A stretch of 32,937 nt of DNA from Selenomonadaceae bacterium (lineage in GTDB: Bacteria; Bacillota; Negativicutes; Selenomonadales; Selenomonadaceae): NCBI GenBank assembly GCA_017412925.1, contig JAFPVP010000202.1, positions 1 through 32,937 of the forward strand. Reading direction: 5' to 3'. Made by a program: the position numbers and the translations under genes. Every line of letters begins with the position of its first letter. Position 1 is the first letter of the stretch. The notes under the pieces were generated by a model, which made no database searches, was not told where the DNA came from, and was given only the letters and a program-made list of their open reading frames with translations. Positions 16,175-25,095 of the stretch are shown piece by piece.

Positions 16175-16453
16175 ATGGTTATCGACGGAGTAAACGTTAA
16201 AGTCCTTGGGTTCGTACCTTCAAAAGAAGAATTGCGACATTATATTTGTCAAGCCAAGAAAATCAAGCCAAACGCAGATGCATTCGTTTTTACAGCCGAA
16301 GGTGATGCCGTAAAAGTTGATTGGGTTAAAAATAATCAAAAATTTGAGCGTATTAGAAGAATAACAGGCTACCTCACCGGCGATTTAAATTCGTGGAACG
16401 ACGCCAAACAAGCCGAAGAACAAGACCGGGTTAAGCATGAAACGAGGGTTTAG
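16175..16453 (+). CDS. Stand-alone NrdD-like glycyl-radical tail protein
   Basis: A 92-residue protein, ATG 16175 with AGGAG 7 nt upstream. Its last third reads RRITGYLTGDLNSWNDAKQ then AEEQDRVKH. This matches the extreme C-terminus of class III anaerobic ribonucleotide reductase (NrdD), where RRVCGYLG contains the glycine that carries the radical and is followed by an Asn-x-(G/A)-K-x-x-E...RVKH tail. The catalytic barrel of NrdD is entirely missing; the first 60 residues are unrecognised. Autonomous glycyl-radical domains are known in another family (YfiD/GrcA), so a similar repair or subunit role is possible but unproven. It lies 2 nt before the polymerase gene in a module with thyX, consistent with nucleotide supply. 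Confidence 0.65.
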   Translation: MVIDGVNVKVLGFVPSKEELRHYICQAKKIKPNADAFVFTAEGDAVKVDWVKNNQKFERIRRITGYLTGDLNSWNDAKQAEEQDRVKHETRV

Positions 16454-17841
16454 CTATGAAACATTTGTCTATCGACCTCGAAACGTACAGTAGCGAGCCT
16501 ATCACGAAGTCCGGAGCTTATAGGTATATTCAAAGTTCGGATTTTGAAATTTTGCTTTTAGCATACAGCGTAGACAGCGCACCGGTTGAGATTATTGACT
16601 TAGCACAAGGCGAAAAAATTCCTCTGTGGTTATCAGACGCGATAAAAAGTCCTGAATACGTAAAGCACGCTTACAACGCCGCTTTCGAGTGGTATTGTCT
16701 TTCAAAGTTTTTCAGTGAACTTTTGCCTATCGAGCAATGGCGCGATACGATGTTACATGGCTTGTATTGCGGCTATACGGCGGGATTAGATGCGACGGGC
16801 AAAGCACTCGGTCTGCCTGAAGACAAGCGCAAATTGTCTACGGGGAAAGCTTTGATTCGATTTTTCTGTACGCCCTGCAATCCGACGAAAACAAACGGAG
16901 GCAGAATTCGCAATCTTCCTAAGCACGACCGCGATAAATGGGAGCTGTTTAAGGAGTATTGCAAGGGCGACGTTATTACTGAAATGGAGATTGAACGTCG
17001 ACTTGCGGCTTTTCCTGTGCCCGCTGAGATTGAAAAGCAGTGGCAGACAGACATTATCATCAACACGCGCGGCGTAGCCGTCGATACCGAATTGATTTAT
17101 GGTGCCCTTGAAATTGCGTACAACACGCGACAAAAGTTAATTCAAGAAGCGATTTCGATAATAGGGCTTGAGAATCCAAATACTGTGTCTCAGCTTACAA
17201 AATGGTTTAAAAATACAAGCGTCGGGAACGTTGATAATTTGCGCAAAGATACAGTAGCGCAAATGCTTGAATCAGTTACAGGAGACGCCGAGCGAGTATT
17301 AAGAATTCGTCAGGAGCTAGGTAAAACCAGCACGAAAAAATATGATGCTATCGCGGCGTCAGCGTGTGCGGATAATCGTGTCAGAGGACTTTTGCAATTT
17401 TACGGGGCAAATCGAACAGGCAGGTGGAGCGGTCGTCTCGTTCAAATTCAAAATGTAGCCAAAACCTATATTGATATTGATTTGTTGCCAATGGCTCGTG
17501 AAATTGTCAAGAAACGCGAAGCAGATAAACTTCGGTTGCTGTTCAGCTCGATAATGGACACGCTATCGCAATTAATCCGCACATTATTTATCGCCGCCAA
17601 AGGAAAAAAATTAATTGACGCAGATTTTTCAAGCATTGAAGCACGAATCATTTCATGGCTTGCTGACGAAAAATGGCGACTTGAAGTCTTTAGGACGCAT
17701 GGCAAAATTTATGAAGCGTCTGCAAGTCAAATTTTTGGCGTACCGATTGAGAAAATATCTAAAGGTAATCCTGAATACGCCTTAAGACAACGTGGCAAGG
17801 TTGCCGAACTCGCGCTTGGCTATCAAGGCGGCGTCAGAGCA

Positions 17842-18719
17842 TTAATTAACTCGTTGTGAGGGTAAAAAAATCAAAGATTTAATGTGATTCGATTTAGCGA
17901 GTAACAAACACAGATTAAAAGCCAAGAATTTAGTAAGCAGGCGCAATGAGAGCCTAACAAAAGACTTAGCCAAAACGCGTTGGGCATTCAGTTGCTCGCT
18001 TAATTGAGAAAAAGTAGTTTCAATACGTCGACGCTTCTTAAATATTTCTTTTTACAAGGTCGAGGAATATATTTGATTGCTACGTTTCAAAGTCAAAAGG
18101 AAGCTCTTGTTCAAGAGGTTGTGAAATATAGCCCTTGTCGCCTAATATAACGGAATCGGCTTTTATTACCAACCTTAAATCTTCAAACCCCTTACGGTCG
18201 TCGATGTTGGCAGGCGTTATTTCAAATACTTTGATAGCTCCTTGGTAGGTCGTAATGACATGAACTTTGAAAACGAAATAATTCTGCTTTTTGGATGGAT
18301 TATGACTGTAGGTCGCTCCTTGCGCTCGAAATACTTTGCAAAAATGAGCGCGTCCGAATTTATACACCTCCAGTGGAAAACTGTCCACAATAAAAATATT
18401 GTCTGTAATTTGTCTTGCAAACTCTGTGAAAATCAAATTTATGACCTGCGCCAAATTGCGACGAGTACGATTAAATTGACTGCTCTCGCACTTTTTCGAA
18501 AAAAGATGTCGGAAATTTTTCTTGACGAGAGCATACCAAGCGTTCTCGGAATCAACGCCGACCAGGATTGTGATTAAGAGCTTTGTCAACATTACGACGA
18601 TGTTTGATGCTGTCGGGCGCAACCTTTTTGTACAAGTCGTCAATCAAGACGAAGATGACCAAAATAAAATCTTCAAAGGACTGATGAGCTATGCTATACT
18701 CTTCTTGAAACTTCAACAT
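17842..18719 (-). pseudogene. IS982-family transposase, broken
   Basis: Reads right to left. It starts at ATG 18719 with AAGGA 7 nt upstream. The N-terminal frame (FEDFILVIFVLIDDLYKK, SIKHRRNVDKAL) shifts near 18580 into a second frame starting ITILVGVDSENAWYALVKKN, with a few residues missing. That frame holds the first catalytic Asp in FIVDSFPLEV and the second in VILGDKGYISQPL, then stops at TAG 18080-18082. A third frame, from about 18035, gives KKRRRIETTFSQLSEQLN with the catalytic Glu and the family C-terminus. Its stop at 17842 lies in the target duplication. With at least two breaks it cannot make an active enzyme. Confidence 0.85.
17843..17863. repeat. IS left end: target duplication plus inverted repeat
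   Basis: Target copy TAATTA at 17843-17848, then three bases, then inverted repeat CGTTGTGAGGGT at 17852-17863. Confidence 0.85.
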
Positions 18720-18800
18720 CTTTTGTTCCTTCTGCAATTACTTACTTACAGGATAACATTTTTTGTTTGAAGTTTCTTTTATTTAACCCTCACAACGGGA
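17849..18800 (-). mobile_element. IS982-family insertion sequence
   Basis: A 952-bp element with perfect 12-bp inverted ends CGTTGTGAGGGT (17852-17863 and complement 18786-18797), matching at a further three of four bases inward. It is flanked by TAATTA on both sides (17843-17848 and 18801-18806), a 6-bp target duplication. Joining 17848 to 18807 restores the polymerase reading frame as Ala-Leu-Ile-Thr-Met-Gly. This confirms both boundaries and shows that the polymerase was in frame here when the IS landed. Length and transposase type fit IS982. Confidence 0.88.
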
Positions 18801-18806
18801 TAATTA
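18786..18806. repeat. IS right end: inverted repeat plus target duplication
   Basis: ACCCTCACAACG at 18786-18797 is the exact complement of the left repeat; after three bases the second target copy TAATTA is at 18801-18806. Confidence 0.85.
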
Positions 18807-19407
18807 CTATGGGCGCGCTCGATATGGGTATACCGGAAGAAGATTTGCCTGAAATTATTACTAGGTGGCGCAGTTCAAATAAACGGATTGTAGATTTGTG
18901 GTACAAGATTGAGAATGCGGCTATAGCAACCGTAAAAACAGGCTGTTCGATTAAGGTGAGCAATTTACTGTTTGAGCGTGAAGCCGATTTTATGACAATA
19001 ACTTTGCCGAGTGGGCGCAAACTTTTTTACGCGAACCCTGAACTCGGCATGAATCAGTGGGACAAACCGTCCGTCACCTATTGCAGTCAAAGCAATAAAC
19101 GCGGCTCGAAACATATGGCGGAAAACCCATTGAAAACATAGTACAAGCAATAGCTCGCGATTGTCTTGCCGTTGCGATTGAACGCTTAGAAAACGCTGGC
19201 TATTCTGTTGTGTTTCACGTGCACGACGAAGTTGTACTCGAATCTGACAAGGCGAATTTAGCAGAGGTTTTAAAATTGATGACAGAACCAATGCCGTGGG
19301 CACGAGATTTACCGCTACTTTAAAGAGTTACCTAACGAAAAACCTGCGGCTATATGGCTAGATTAATAAATGAGAGTAATTGTAAATGACTGAATGGGAG
19401 AGGCATC

Positions 19408-19617
19408 ATGGATAACGAAACAAAAATTATAACTGTGACCTGCGAGCAATACGGCAAAAAATTCACCGGCTATTACACCCGCCGGTTCTGCGACGAGTGC
19501 CGTCGCTTGCGAAATATCGCCGTCGTGCTCCAGTGTCAAAAACGAAAAAGGAGGAAAGCAAATAATCACGGTGACTTCCAAAACCGACCGTGCTTAGAAA
19601 GGATTGATTTGCTATGA
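19408..19617 (+). CDS. Small phage protein with degenerate zinc-ribbon-like knuckles
   Basis: A 69-residue basic protein. VTCEQYGKKFTGYY followed by RRFCDECRR resembles the small phage zinc-ribbon proteins with two Cys-x-x-Cys knuckles, but the second Cys of the first knuckle is Tyr here, so metal binding is doubtful. The middle is Lys/Arg-rich (KRKRRK). ATG 19408 has GGGAG 7 nt upstream. It overlaps the next gene by 4 nt (ATGA). Function unknown. Confidence 0.6.
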   Translation: MDNETKIITVTCEQYGKKFTGYYTRRFCDECRRLRNIAVVLQCQKRKRRKANNHGDFQNRPCLERIDLL

Positions 19618-19886
19618 AATTTATTCGCACAACACGTGGTGACTATATCAACAAAGATTTTATCGCCCTTTTAAGAGTACATAGACCCGATTCGTGTTAC
19701 GCTTATGTGGAGGCATATTTGTTAAGTGATAACAACAGGTACGTATTAAAAAATTTTTCTCATGAAAACGCAAAGCGTGAAGCTCGCCTCAATCGAAAAT
19801 TTGACATAAGACACGTGGCTCAAGCGTGGCTTGACGCGCTATTTATCAAACGCAATGAAAAGGAAGTTGAAGAATCAATTATTTAA
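19614..19886 (+). CDS. Hypothetical phage protein, 90 residues
   Basis: A 90-residue protein beginning MKFIRTTRGDYINKDFIALL. The N-terminal half looks like beta strands with an aromatic stretch (CYAYVEAYLL) and the C-terminal half is helical and charged. ATG 19614 overlaps the preceding stop (ATGA) and AAGGA lies about 10 nt upstream. No family was recognised. It is followed by the broken thyX. Confidence 0.6.
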   Translation: MKFIRTTRGDYINKDFIALLRVHRPDSCYAYVEAYLLSDNNRYVLKNFSHENAKREARLNRKFDIRHVAQAWLDALFIKRNEKEVEESII

Positions 19887-19909
19887 CTTATCAAAAAGGA
19901 GGAATGCTT

Positions 19910-20502
19910 ATGAAAATAGTTCAACCGTCGGCTGAACTCGTCGACCAAATCAATCCTGAAAAAATTTTAAAGAAGATTGAACTTTGCGGGCGAGTAAGTC
20001 ATCAATCAAAGCTCCGCGACGATTCCGCAGAACAATTTGTCCGTATGCTCATCAAGCGCGGGCATGAATCCGTACTCGAACACGTGAGCTTAACTTTCCA
20101 CATCATCTGCGACCGCGCTATCTAAAATGAACTTGTTCGCCACAGACACGCAAGCTGTACCGTCGAATCGACACGCTATGTCAAATACACGAGCTTGAAG
20201 TTATTAAGCCTTTAATAGAAAAGCCTGTGAGTATTGCAGATTGGACTATAAGTATAAGACAAGCCACTAGAGCCTATCGCTTATTAATTGGCGTTGGGTA
20301 TTCGCCTGAAGAAGCCCGCGCTGTCCTGCCGCTGTGTCTGAAATCCGAATTGTACATGACGGCTAATCTTCGCGAGTGGCGATATATTTTAAAACTTAGG
20401 ACAGCTAAGGCGGCGCACCCGCAAATGAGGGAAATCGCCAGTCAGATTCTCACCGTGTTCAAAGAGAAATTGCCCGTCATCGTGGAGGATATAAAATCGT
20501 GA
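19910..20502 (+). pseudogene. thyX: Flavin-dependent thymidylate synthase, broken
   Basis: ThyX makes dTMP from dUMP with FAD and methylene-tetrahydrofolate. The N-terminal frame has AEQFVRMLIKRGHESVLEH, a clear family block, but stops at TAA 20123-20125. Reading past the stop, the same frame gives NELVRHRHASCTVESTRY, which contains the ThyX RHRxxS motif. Near 20185 the frame shifts; from there ELEVIKPLIEKP and ADWTISIRQATRAYRLL lead to the C-terminal MTANLREWRYILKLRTAKAAHPQMRE, all ThyX. So one nonsense change and one frameshift, with little sequence lost. ATG 19910 is chosen (AAGGAGG 7 nt upstream) over the ATG at 19904. Both breaks make the product non-functional. Confidence 0.9.
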
Positions 20503-20528
20503 AAAAAGTTAAAATGCTTTTGCTTAAC
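20502..20528 (-). terminator. Weak terminator after the porin gene
   Basis: On the minus strand GTTAAG (20528-20523) pairs with TTTAAC (20513-20508), one G-U pair, 9-nt loop, followed by six T (20507-20502). The stem is short and AU-rich. It lies about 60 nt after the porin stop, where the long minus-strand run should end. Confidence 0.4.
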
Positions 20529-20584
20529 ACAAAAAATAATCTATACTTATCAACGAGAGAATGCAACTTTATGGCAAACCTTAA

Positions 20585-21748
20585 TCAAAAGCTAAATTCC
20601 GCGCCGAGATACCACTTGTGAATTTTTGGATTGTTTTTATCGGGAACGGGCGGACTTAAACGGCTGACTTTCTTGCCGTCGAAATAAATCAACTCAAAAG
20701 CGAGTTCTTTTAACGCTTGATAACGAATTCCGACTTCAGCACCGCGTTCACCGAATCCGACGCCTTTATAAGCGGGACGATACGAACCGACTCTGCCCGC
20801 TTGACGATAAGCCAGCCACGCGCTGAAATTTCCCGCCGATTTATCTTCCGGATGCCCGTAAGTCAGTTGAATGCTGTAACTTTTTTCCTCGTCGGTGCTT
20901 TCGCGAGAATTTTGTTGAGCTTGCTTGGTGATTTCGGCAGAACCCGCCGCGTAAATGCCGCCGAACGTCAAATTCCGATTAAATTTGTAATCAAAGCCCG
21001 CCGTGAAGACGGTATTATTTTTTTCCGTGCCGCTCTCGAAAAAACCTTTGCCGCCTGGACTGTAAGGCGCACCGTTCGGCAAACTTAAGCCGCCGGCGGT
21101 ATTATGCATGTTGTGGACGCCCGCCGCCACGGAAAAATTTTCGTTAAGGTTGCCTTCGGCTTGCAAGGAAAGATATGTGCTGTCCGTGCGAAAAATTGTC
21201 GTCGTGCGCGTCAAATCATAATCATCGTTGCGAATGACGCCGCCGCTTGCGATAATTTTCCAATTTCCGACGGGAATTCTGACTTGCCCGCCGGTAATTT
21301 CGCTGTCGATGACAAGTCCGCCGTTTGTGAGGTTGAGCGCGTCAAAAATCGGGATTTTTCCGTCGCGAAGAGTGACGACACCGATTTTTCCTTCGGCGTA
21401 GAGCTGCTTAAATTTCAATTCGTTATCGCGACCGCCTTGCTTGTGCCAAATTCTATCACCTTGCAAGCGACCTTTGATATACCAGCGCGGAGCGAATCTC
21501 AATCGCCAATCGAGTTGAGCTTCGGCAATATTTTTCGTCTCGCCAAAAGTCGTCGGATAATCTTTTGTGCCGGTGAAGATTTTTCGCTCCAATTTAAGTT
21601 TGCCGTGAACTTCAACGGGCTTTTCGGCGGAAAGTTCTTCCTGCTCGGTTAGATCTTCCCAATCGTCTTGCCCGGCGACCGCCGCTGCCTGAACTTGCGA
21701 ACTAATTAAGAGCAAGATAGCCGCCGATGCCAAAAATTTTTTCATCAT
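20585..21748 (-). CDS. Outer-membrane beta-barrel porin
   Basis: A 387-residue secreted protein. It has a signal peptide (MMKKFLASAAILLLISSQVQA, about 21 residues, cleaved after an A-x-A site), a short acidic linker, then alternating amphipathic strands to the C-terminal WYLGAEFSF. The final Phe is the signal for Bam-dependent outer-membrane insertion. It lacks the SLH domain found in the OmpM porins of Negativicutes, and resembles unclassified putative porins with a single barrel of about 16 strands. Substrate is unknown. GGAGG lies 4 nt before ATG 21748 and 7 nt before ATG 21745, so the second Met may be the real start. It overlaps the preceding gene stop (ATGA) and is the last gene of the run. 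Confidence 0.82.
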   Translation of the reverse strand: MMKKFLASAAILLLISSQVQAAAVAGQDDWEDLTEQEELSAEKPVEVHGKLKLERKIFTGTKDYPTTFGETKNIAEAQLDWRLRFAPRWYIKGRLQGDRIWHKQGGRDNELKFKQLYAEGKIGVVTLRDGKIPIFDALNLTNGGLVIDSEITGGQVRIPVGNWKIIASGGVIRNDDYDLTRTTTIFRTDSTYLSLQAEGNLNENFSVAAGVHNMHNTAGGLSLPNGAPYSPGGKGFFESGTEKNNTVFTAGFDYKFNRNLTFGGIYAAGSAEITKQAQQNSRESTDEEKSYSIQLTYGHPEDKSAGNFSAWLAYRQAGRVGSYRPAYKGVGFGERGAEVGIRYQALKELAFELIYFDGKKVSRLSPPVPDKNNPKIHKWYLGAEFSF

Positions 21749-23019
21749 CGCTCCTCCAAGTCAATGAACGCCGAACGAAAGCCCATGCCCGGCGAAGAAT
21801 CATTCCAAGCACCGGCAAAACTGGCACCGAACAATCCCGCCGAATGACCCCACATGCCGCCTTTCATGATGCGCCGAATACCGTAATTTCTGACCAAAAA
21901 TCCGTCGTCAGGCAAATTTTTTTTGTCCTCGAACGGAAAGACCGAATGCAATCGTAAAATCGCGGGCACATTAAGATTTTTATCCGCGCGCAAATCTTTG
22001 AACTTGCAAGTGACGTAACCGAAATTTCTATTGGTGTCTTCGGGCTGATACATTGAAATTTTTCTTTGTAGGGACAAGAACAGCGTCGCGCCCTCGATTA
22101 GCCTGAATTTACTTGAGGAGTCGCCCTTAGTGCTGTCGAACTTCAAAGTATTTTTGCTACCGACTTTCACGAGGTTGCCGCGCTTGTCGATAGCCTTCCA
22201 ATCGTTGCGACATTCGGGCAGAACGCCGTCATTGTCGAGCAAAATTTGAATCTCGCCGTTGACTAATCGAATACCCTCCGCCATTTCCCAAACATTGCCG
22301 TTTAAATCGTAAATGCCGTGAGCGGTGCCGTCGTGCGCCCACGTGACAGGACCGCTACCCGTCGCCGTCTTGCGAATCAAAATTTTTCCGTCGGGAGCGC
22401 GTTTTTCCTCGACAACTCGACCGTGCTCGTTCGGATAAAAATTTTCGCTGATATCGGTGTTGGTGTTGCCGTGAGGATAAAAGCCGTGCTTGTGACAAAG
22501 CAGGGCAATGCCGCTGTATTCAATGTTGCTTGCCAAATGCCAGCCGCGACCCTTGACGGAGCAAACTCGCCGCGCTGTATCCATGTCAATGTTCGTAGAC
22601 GGCTCCACATTCGGCAAACTGTAAGCGCGTCCGTGAAAAATAATGTTCTCATACTTTGAAAAATAAACGCAGGAATAATTTTTTCCTTTGACGGTAAACA
22701 TGGGGTGAACGCCCGCCGCGATTTTGAACGCGGGAATTTTAACCATGATCGAAGGGTAGCCGACCTCGTCCAAGATAACGACGTTCTTGCCGTCGGAAAA
22801 TTTTTCGACAGCGCGGCAAAGTAAATCGTAATCGGGCGCGGGCGGCAAATTTTTTTCGGAGAGCAATTTAACAGTCTCGGCACAGACCGCCGCAATATAA
22901 TTCTTGCAACTTTCTTTGTCGTCGAGATTTACGCTGATGTTTTCGATACTCTGCGCGAAAGAAATTTTCCCAATCGCCAAGATAAAAATTATTATCGCGA
23001 AAAAATTTTTGAGTTTCAT
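21745..23019 (-). CDS. Secreted FGE/SUMF1-fold (C-type-lectin-like) protein
   Basis: A 424-residue exported protein with an N-terminal signal peptide (about 1-22, hydrophobic core FFAIIIFILAIG). A FGE-sulfatase-type domain follows (about 120-424): ARRVCSVKGRGWHLASNIEY, GIYDLNGNVWEMAEG, and C-terminal MKGGMWGHSAGLFGASF with a GMGFRSAF end. The usual FGE copper-site cysteines are not evident, so sulfatase activation is unlikely; a binding role at the cell surface fits better. The GGMW...AGLF...GFR pattern is also that of variable regions in diversity-generating retroelement targets (see findings). SD is weak (AAGG, 11 nt). It lies between a broken autotransporter and the porin, overlapping the latter by 4 nt. 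Confidence 0.78.
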   Translation of the reverse strand: MKLKNFFAIIIFILAIGKISFAQSIENISVNLDDKESCKNYIAAVCAETVKLLSEKNLPPAPDYDLLCRAVEKFSDGKNVVILDEVGYPSIMVKIPAFKIAAGVHPMFTVKGKNYSCVYFSKYENIIFHGRAYSLPNVEPSTNIDMDTARRVCSVKGRGWHLASNIEYSGIALLCHKHGFYPHGNTNTDISENFYPNEHGRVVEEKRAPDGKILIRKTATGSGPVTWAHDGTAHGIYDLNGNVWEMAEGIRLVNGEIQILLDNDGVLPECRNDWKAIDKRGNLVKVGSKNTLKFDSTKGDSSSKFRLIEGATLFLSLQRKISMYQPEDTNRNFGYVTCKFKDLRADKNLNVPAILRLHSVFPFEDKKNLPDDGFLVRNYGIRRIMKGGMWGHSAGLFGASFAGAWNDSSPGMGFRSAFIDLEER

Positions 23020-23032
23020 AGCCGCTTACCTT

Positions 23033-25095
23033 TTAGAAATTCATTTTTAAATCGGCGTGGAACAGATGATTTTTAGATTTGCTACCGAAAATTCCTTGAT
23101 AGCCGACGTCGACGAAAAATTTATTAATCTGGCGGCGATAGGAAAGTTCGACCAAACCTTGAACGCTATCTTCACGAACGGAGTCGCCAAAATTTGTGTC
23201 CATCATTTTAAGAGTAAGTTTCTTGCCGGAGAGGCGACCGCGCAAGCCCAGAGAGAACAGTAAGCTGTTGTCGTCGTCGCCGTCGGTGAAGTTGTGAATC
23301 AAAGAAGTTTTCGCCGTGGCATAAAGCGCGTTGTATTTGTCAAACTTCATGTCGTAGCCGGAAATAGGTTCGCCCAGCACGCCCCAATGAATTTTCGGCG
23401 CGTCGGTCATCTTCAAATAGGACAAGCCGATTTCGGAGCGCAACTCATTTTTTTCGGAAAGCTGATTGCTCATGCCGGCGTTCACCGCGAGATAAAATCC
23501 GTTCGATTTGTTGGAGCGTTTGCCGATTAAAGTATTCGTGGCGGTCGGCATCGTGAAATGTGAATCGCCGCTGTTGTGGAAGAAAGTTGCCTGCGTGCGA
23601 ATCCAATTTTTTTCTTCGGGATAAATCGTGTAGTGCAAGCCGCCCAGATAACTTTTCAAGCTGCTGTCCGCCGAATAAATATTTCCGTCGGCACTGCCCA
23701 AAGCGTACGCCGCGTGAAGTCCGCCGAAAGATTTCTCGCCGATTTTCCAATCCGAACCGATAATGTAGCCGTGGGAATGTCCGCTCAAGCCCTCGTTGCG
23801 TTTGAATCTAGAATAATACGGCGCGATAAACCATTTCTGTCCGAGGCGGTCGTTTCTTTCGAGCTCGTGATTAATTTGGTCGAGATTTATGCGGGTAAAA
23901 TCAATGGGCGTCATGGCGGCGGCGGCAGTTAATTTTTTCGACTTGCCGCTGTGAACGGGAACGAGCGAGACCCGATAAACGCCGTCGGAAACTTTTTTAA
24001 CGTCGGGGGAAATGAAATCGCTCATTTCGGCGGAATAAGTCATTGCGTCGATACCGGTCACATTAACCGGCGCGTCGGGATAAGCTGCCTCTTCAATCTT
24101 CGTGACCAGCGTGTTGGCTGAAACTTCGTAGCTCGTGCCGGCGGAGTAATCTGAACTGGGACGCAAAATTAAATTCGTCTTGGAGAAATCGATATTCGCC
24201 CAACGAGCCTGAATTAAATCTTTCGTCGCGCCGAAGTCGCGCAAAGTCGTGGCGTAATTTCTAATTTCAAGGTTGCTCATTTCGGGCGGAGCTTTTCCCG
24301 CTTGCAGCATGGAATGAACGGCAATTTCGCTGGCACGCGGCAGATAATTATTTTGTGCGCTGGCAGGAATATCCGACGAAACATTTATGAAGCCAGTATT
24401 TTCGAGCGTGATTTTTCCGGGATGAGTTGTGTTGAAAACCATCATGCCGGCGGCGATAGCTCCCGCGCTGGCGTTTTCGTTGCTGTGAATTTTCGCAGTG
24501 ATGACGCCTCTATTGGTGAAAGTTCCCGCGCCAACGGGTGAAATAACCATGCCATAAGCCCCAGGATTTTGAGCCGCTTGAACGCCCGCAATTCGTGCTG
24601 GAGTTTCGCCGCGAGAAATAACTGTCATCTTGCCGGTGTTAATGAAAGTTCCGAGACTGGGCGCGCTCATGCCGTAGGCGACAGAATTTGTGCGCCCGCG
24701 CTGCCCTTGCCCGTGACGTTGACTGTGCCGTTGTTAATCATCGTGGAATTTTCGTAGACGTACATCGGGTGCGAGAACAAGCCGTAAGTCGCCGCGCTGT
24801 CTGCCTCGTCGTAGAAAAAATTAATCGTGCCGTTGTTAATCAGCGTGGAATTTTCGCCGGCGAGCATGCCCCAACCCATGATGTTATCGTACTTGAGAGT
24901 TGTGTTGCCGAAAATATCAAGTTGATTGGCGTAGGCCGCCACGATGTCTCTGTAGTGCAAATTAATCGTGCCGTTGTTCGTCAGAAAAGCATTGTTGCCC
25001 GCCGCCATGTAGCCGACCCGCCCATATTCGCCGCAGTCTTGAACGAGAGCCGCCATTGCGTAAAGCGAACGATTTAAATTGTAGCCGAGCGGCAT
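23033..25095 (-). pseudogene. Autotransporter, 5'-truncated and frameshifted
   Basis: The C-terminal frame (from about 24695 to TAA 23033) holds the end of a passenger with beta-helix-type rungs (FINTGKMTV, FTNRGVITAK, LENTGFINV) and a 12-strand autotransporter barrel of about 270 residues ending HLFHADLKMNF, with terminal Phe. The upstream frame (25095-24667) holds three more rungs of the type NNGTINL, NNGTINF, NNGTVNV, then runs out of frame near 24695 at a CACAAATTC; one base restores NSVAYGMSAPSLG. The 5' end is missing: no signal peptide or SD is present and the sequence merges directly into the MATE gene at about 25095. The surface protein cannot be exported as it stands. Confidence 0.85.

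Larger units (their letters stand above)
16456..19323 (+). pseudogene. Phage family-A DNA polymerase, split by an IS and frameshifted
   Basis: A phage replicative polymerase. The 3'-5' exonuclease domain is N-terminal (SIDLETYS with the DxE metal ligands; YCKGDVITEMEIERR later). The polymerase domain has GRWSGRLVQIQN, motif A DADFSSIEARI, the start of motif B RQRGKVAELALGYQGG, and motif C HVHDEVVLE. The IS at 17849-18800 interrupts it after GGVRALI. Coding resumes at TMGALDMGIPEEDL (about 18806). A further frameshift lies near 19108, where the frame ending at 19141 gives way to ETYGGK...IENIVQAIARD, which ends at TAA 19321. The last residues of the family (an Asp-Gly...Tyr tail) are also lost. 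ATG 16456 follows the previous stop by 2 nt. Confidence 0.9.
13898..20502 (+). mobile_element. Decayed prophage replication module
   Basis: A block of plus-strand genes sits between long minus-strand host runs. It has the DUF2800, DUF2815, family-A phage polymerase and ThyX set found in temperate phages of Firmicutes, together with small unknown genes. There is no integrase, capsid, terminase or lysis gene, so it is a remnant rather than a complete prophage. Four of its larger genes are broken, one by an IS element. Ends are approximate: the left end lies between the HXXEE promoter and 13926, the right end just after thyX. No convincing att repeat was found. Confidence 0.75.

Noticed and set aside
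20227-20502. A frame opening with GTG at 20227 could be read as a separate gene.
   Set aside because: Its product is the C-terminal half of ThyX and its frame extends upstream into more ThyX sequence; it is part of the broken gene.
13898-20502. A new defence or satellite system in the phage block.
   Set aside because: All larger genes belong to a known phage replication set and most are broken; the unknown genes are small and show no defence-type domains.
13889-20561. ACGAGAGAA occurs at 13889-13897 and again at 20553-20561, flanking the prophage remnant, as possible att sites.
   Set aside because: Nine bases is too short to stand out by chance, there is no tRNA or integrase nearby, and flanking bases do not match further.
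21745-23019. Formylglycine-generating enzyme that activates sulfatases.
   Set aside because: The usual active-site cysteines are not evident and no sulfatase is nearby; only the fold is supported.
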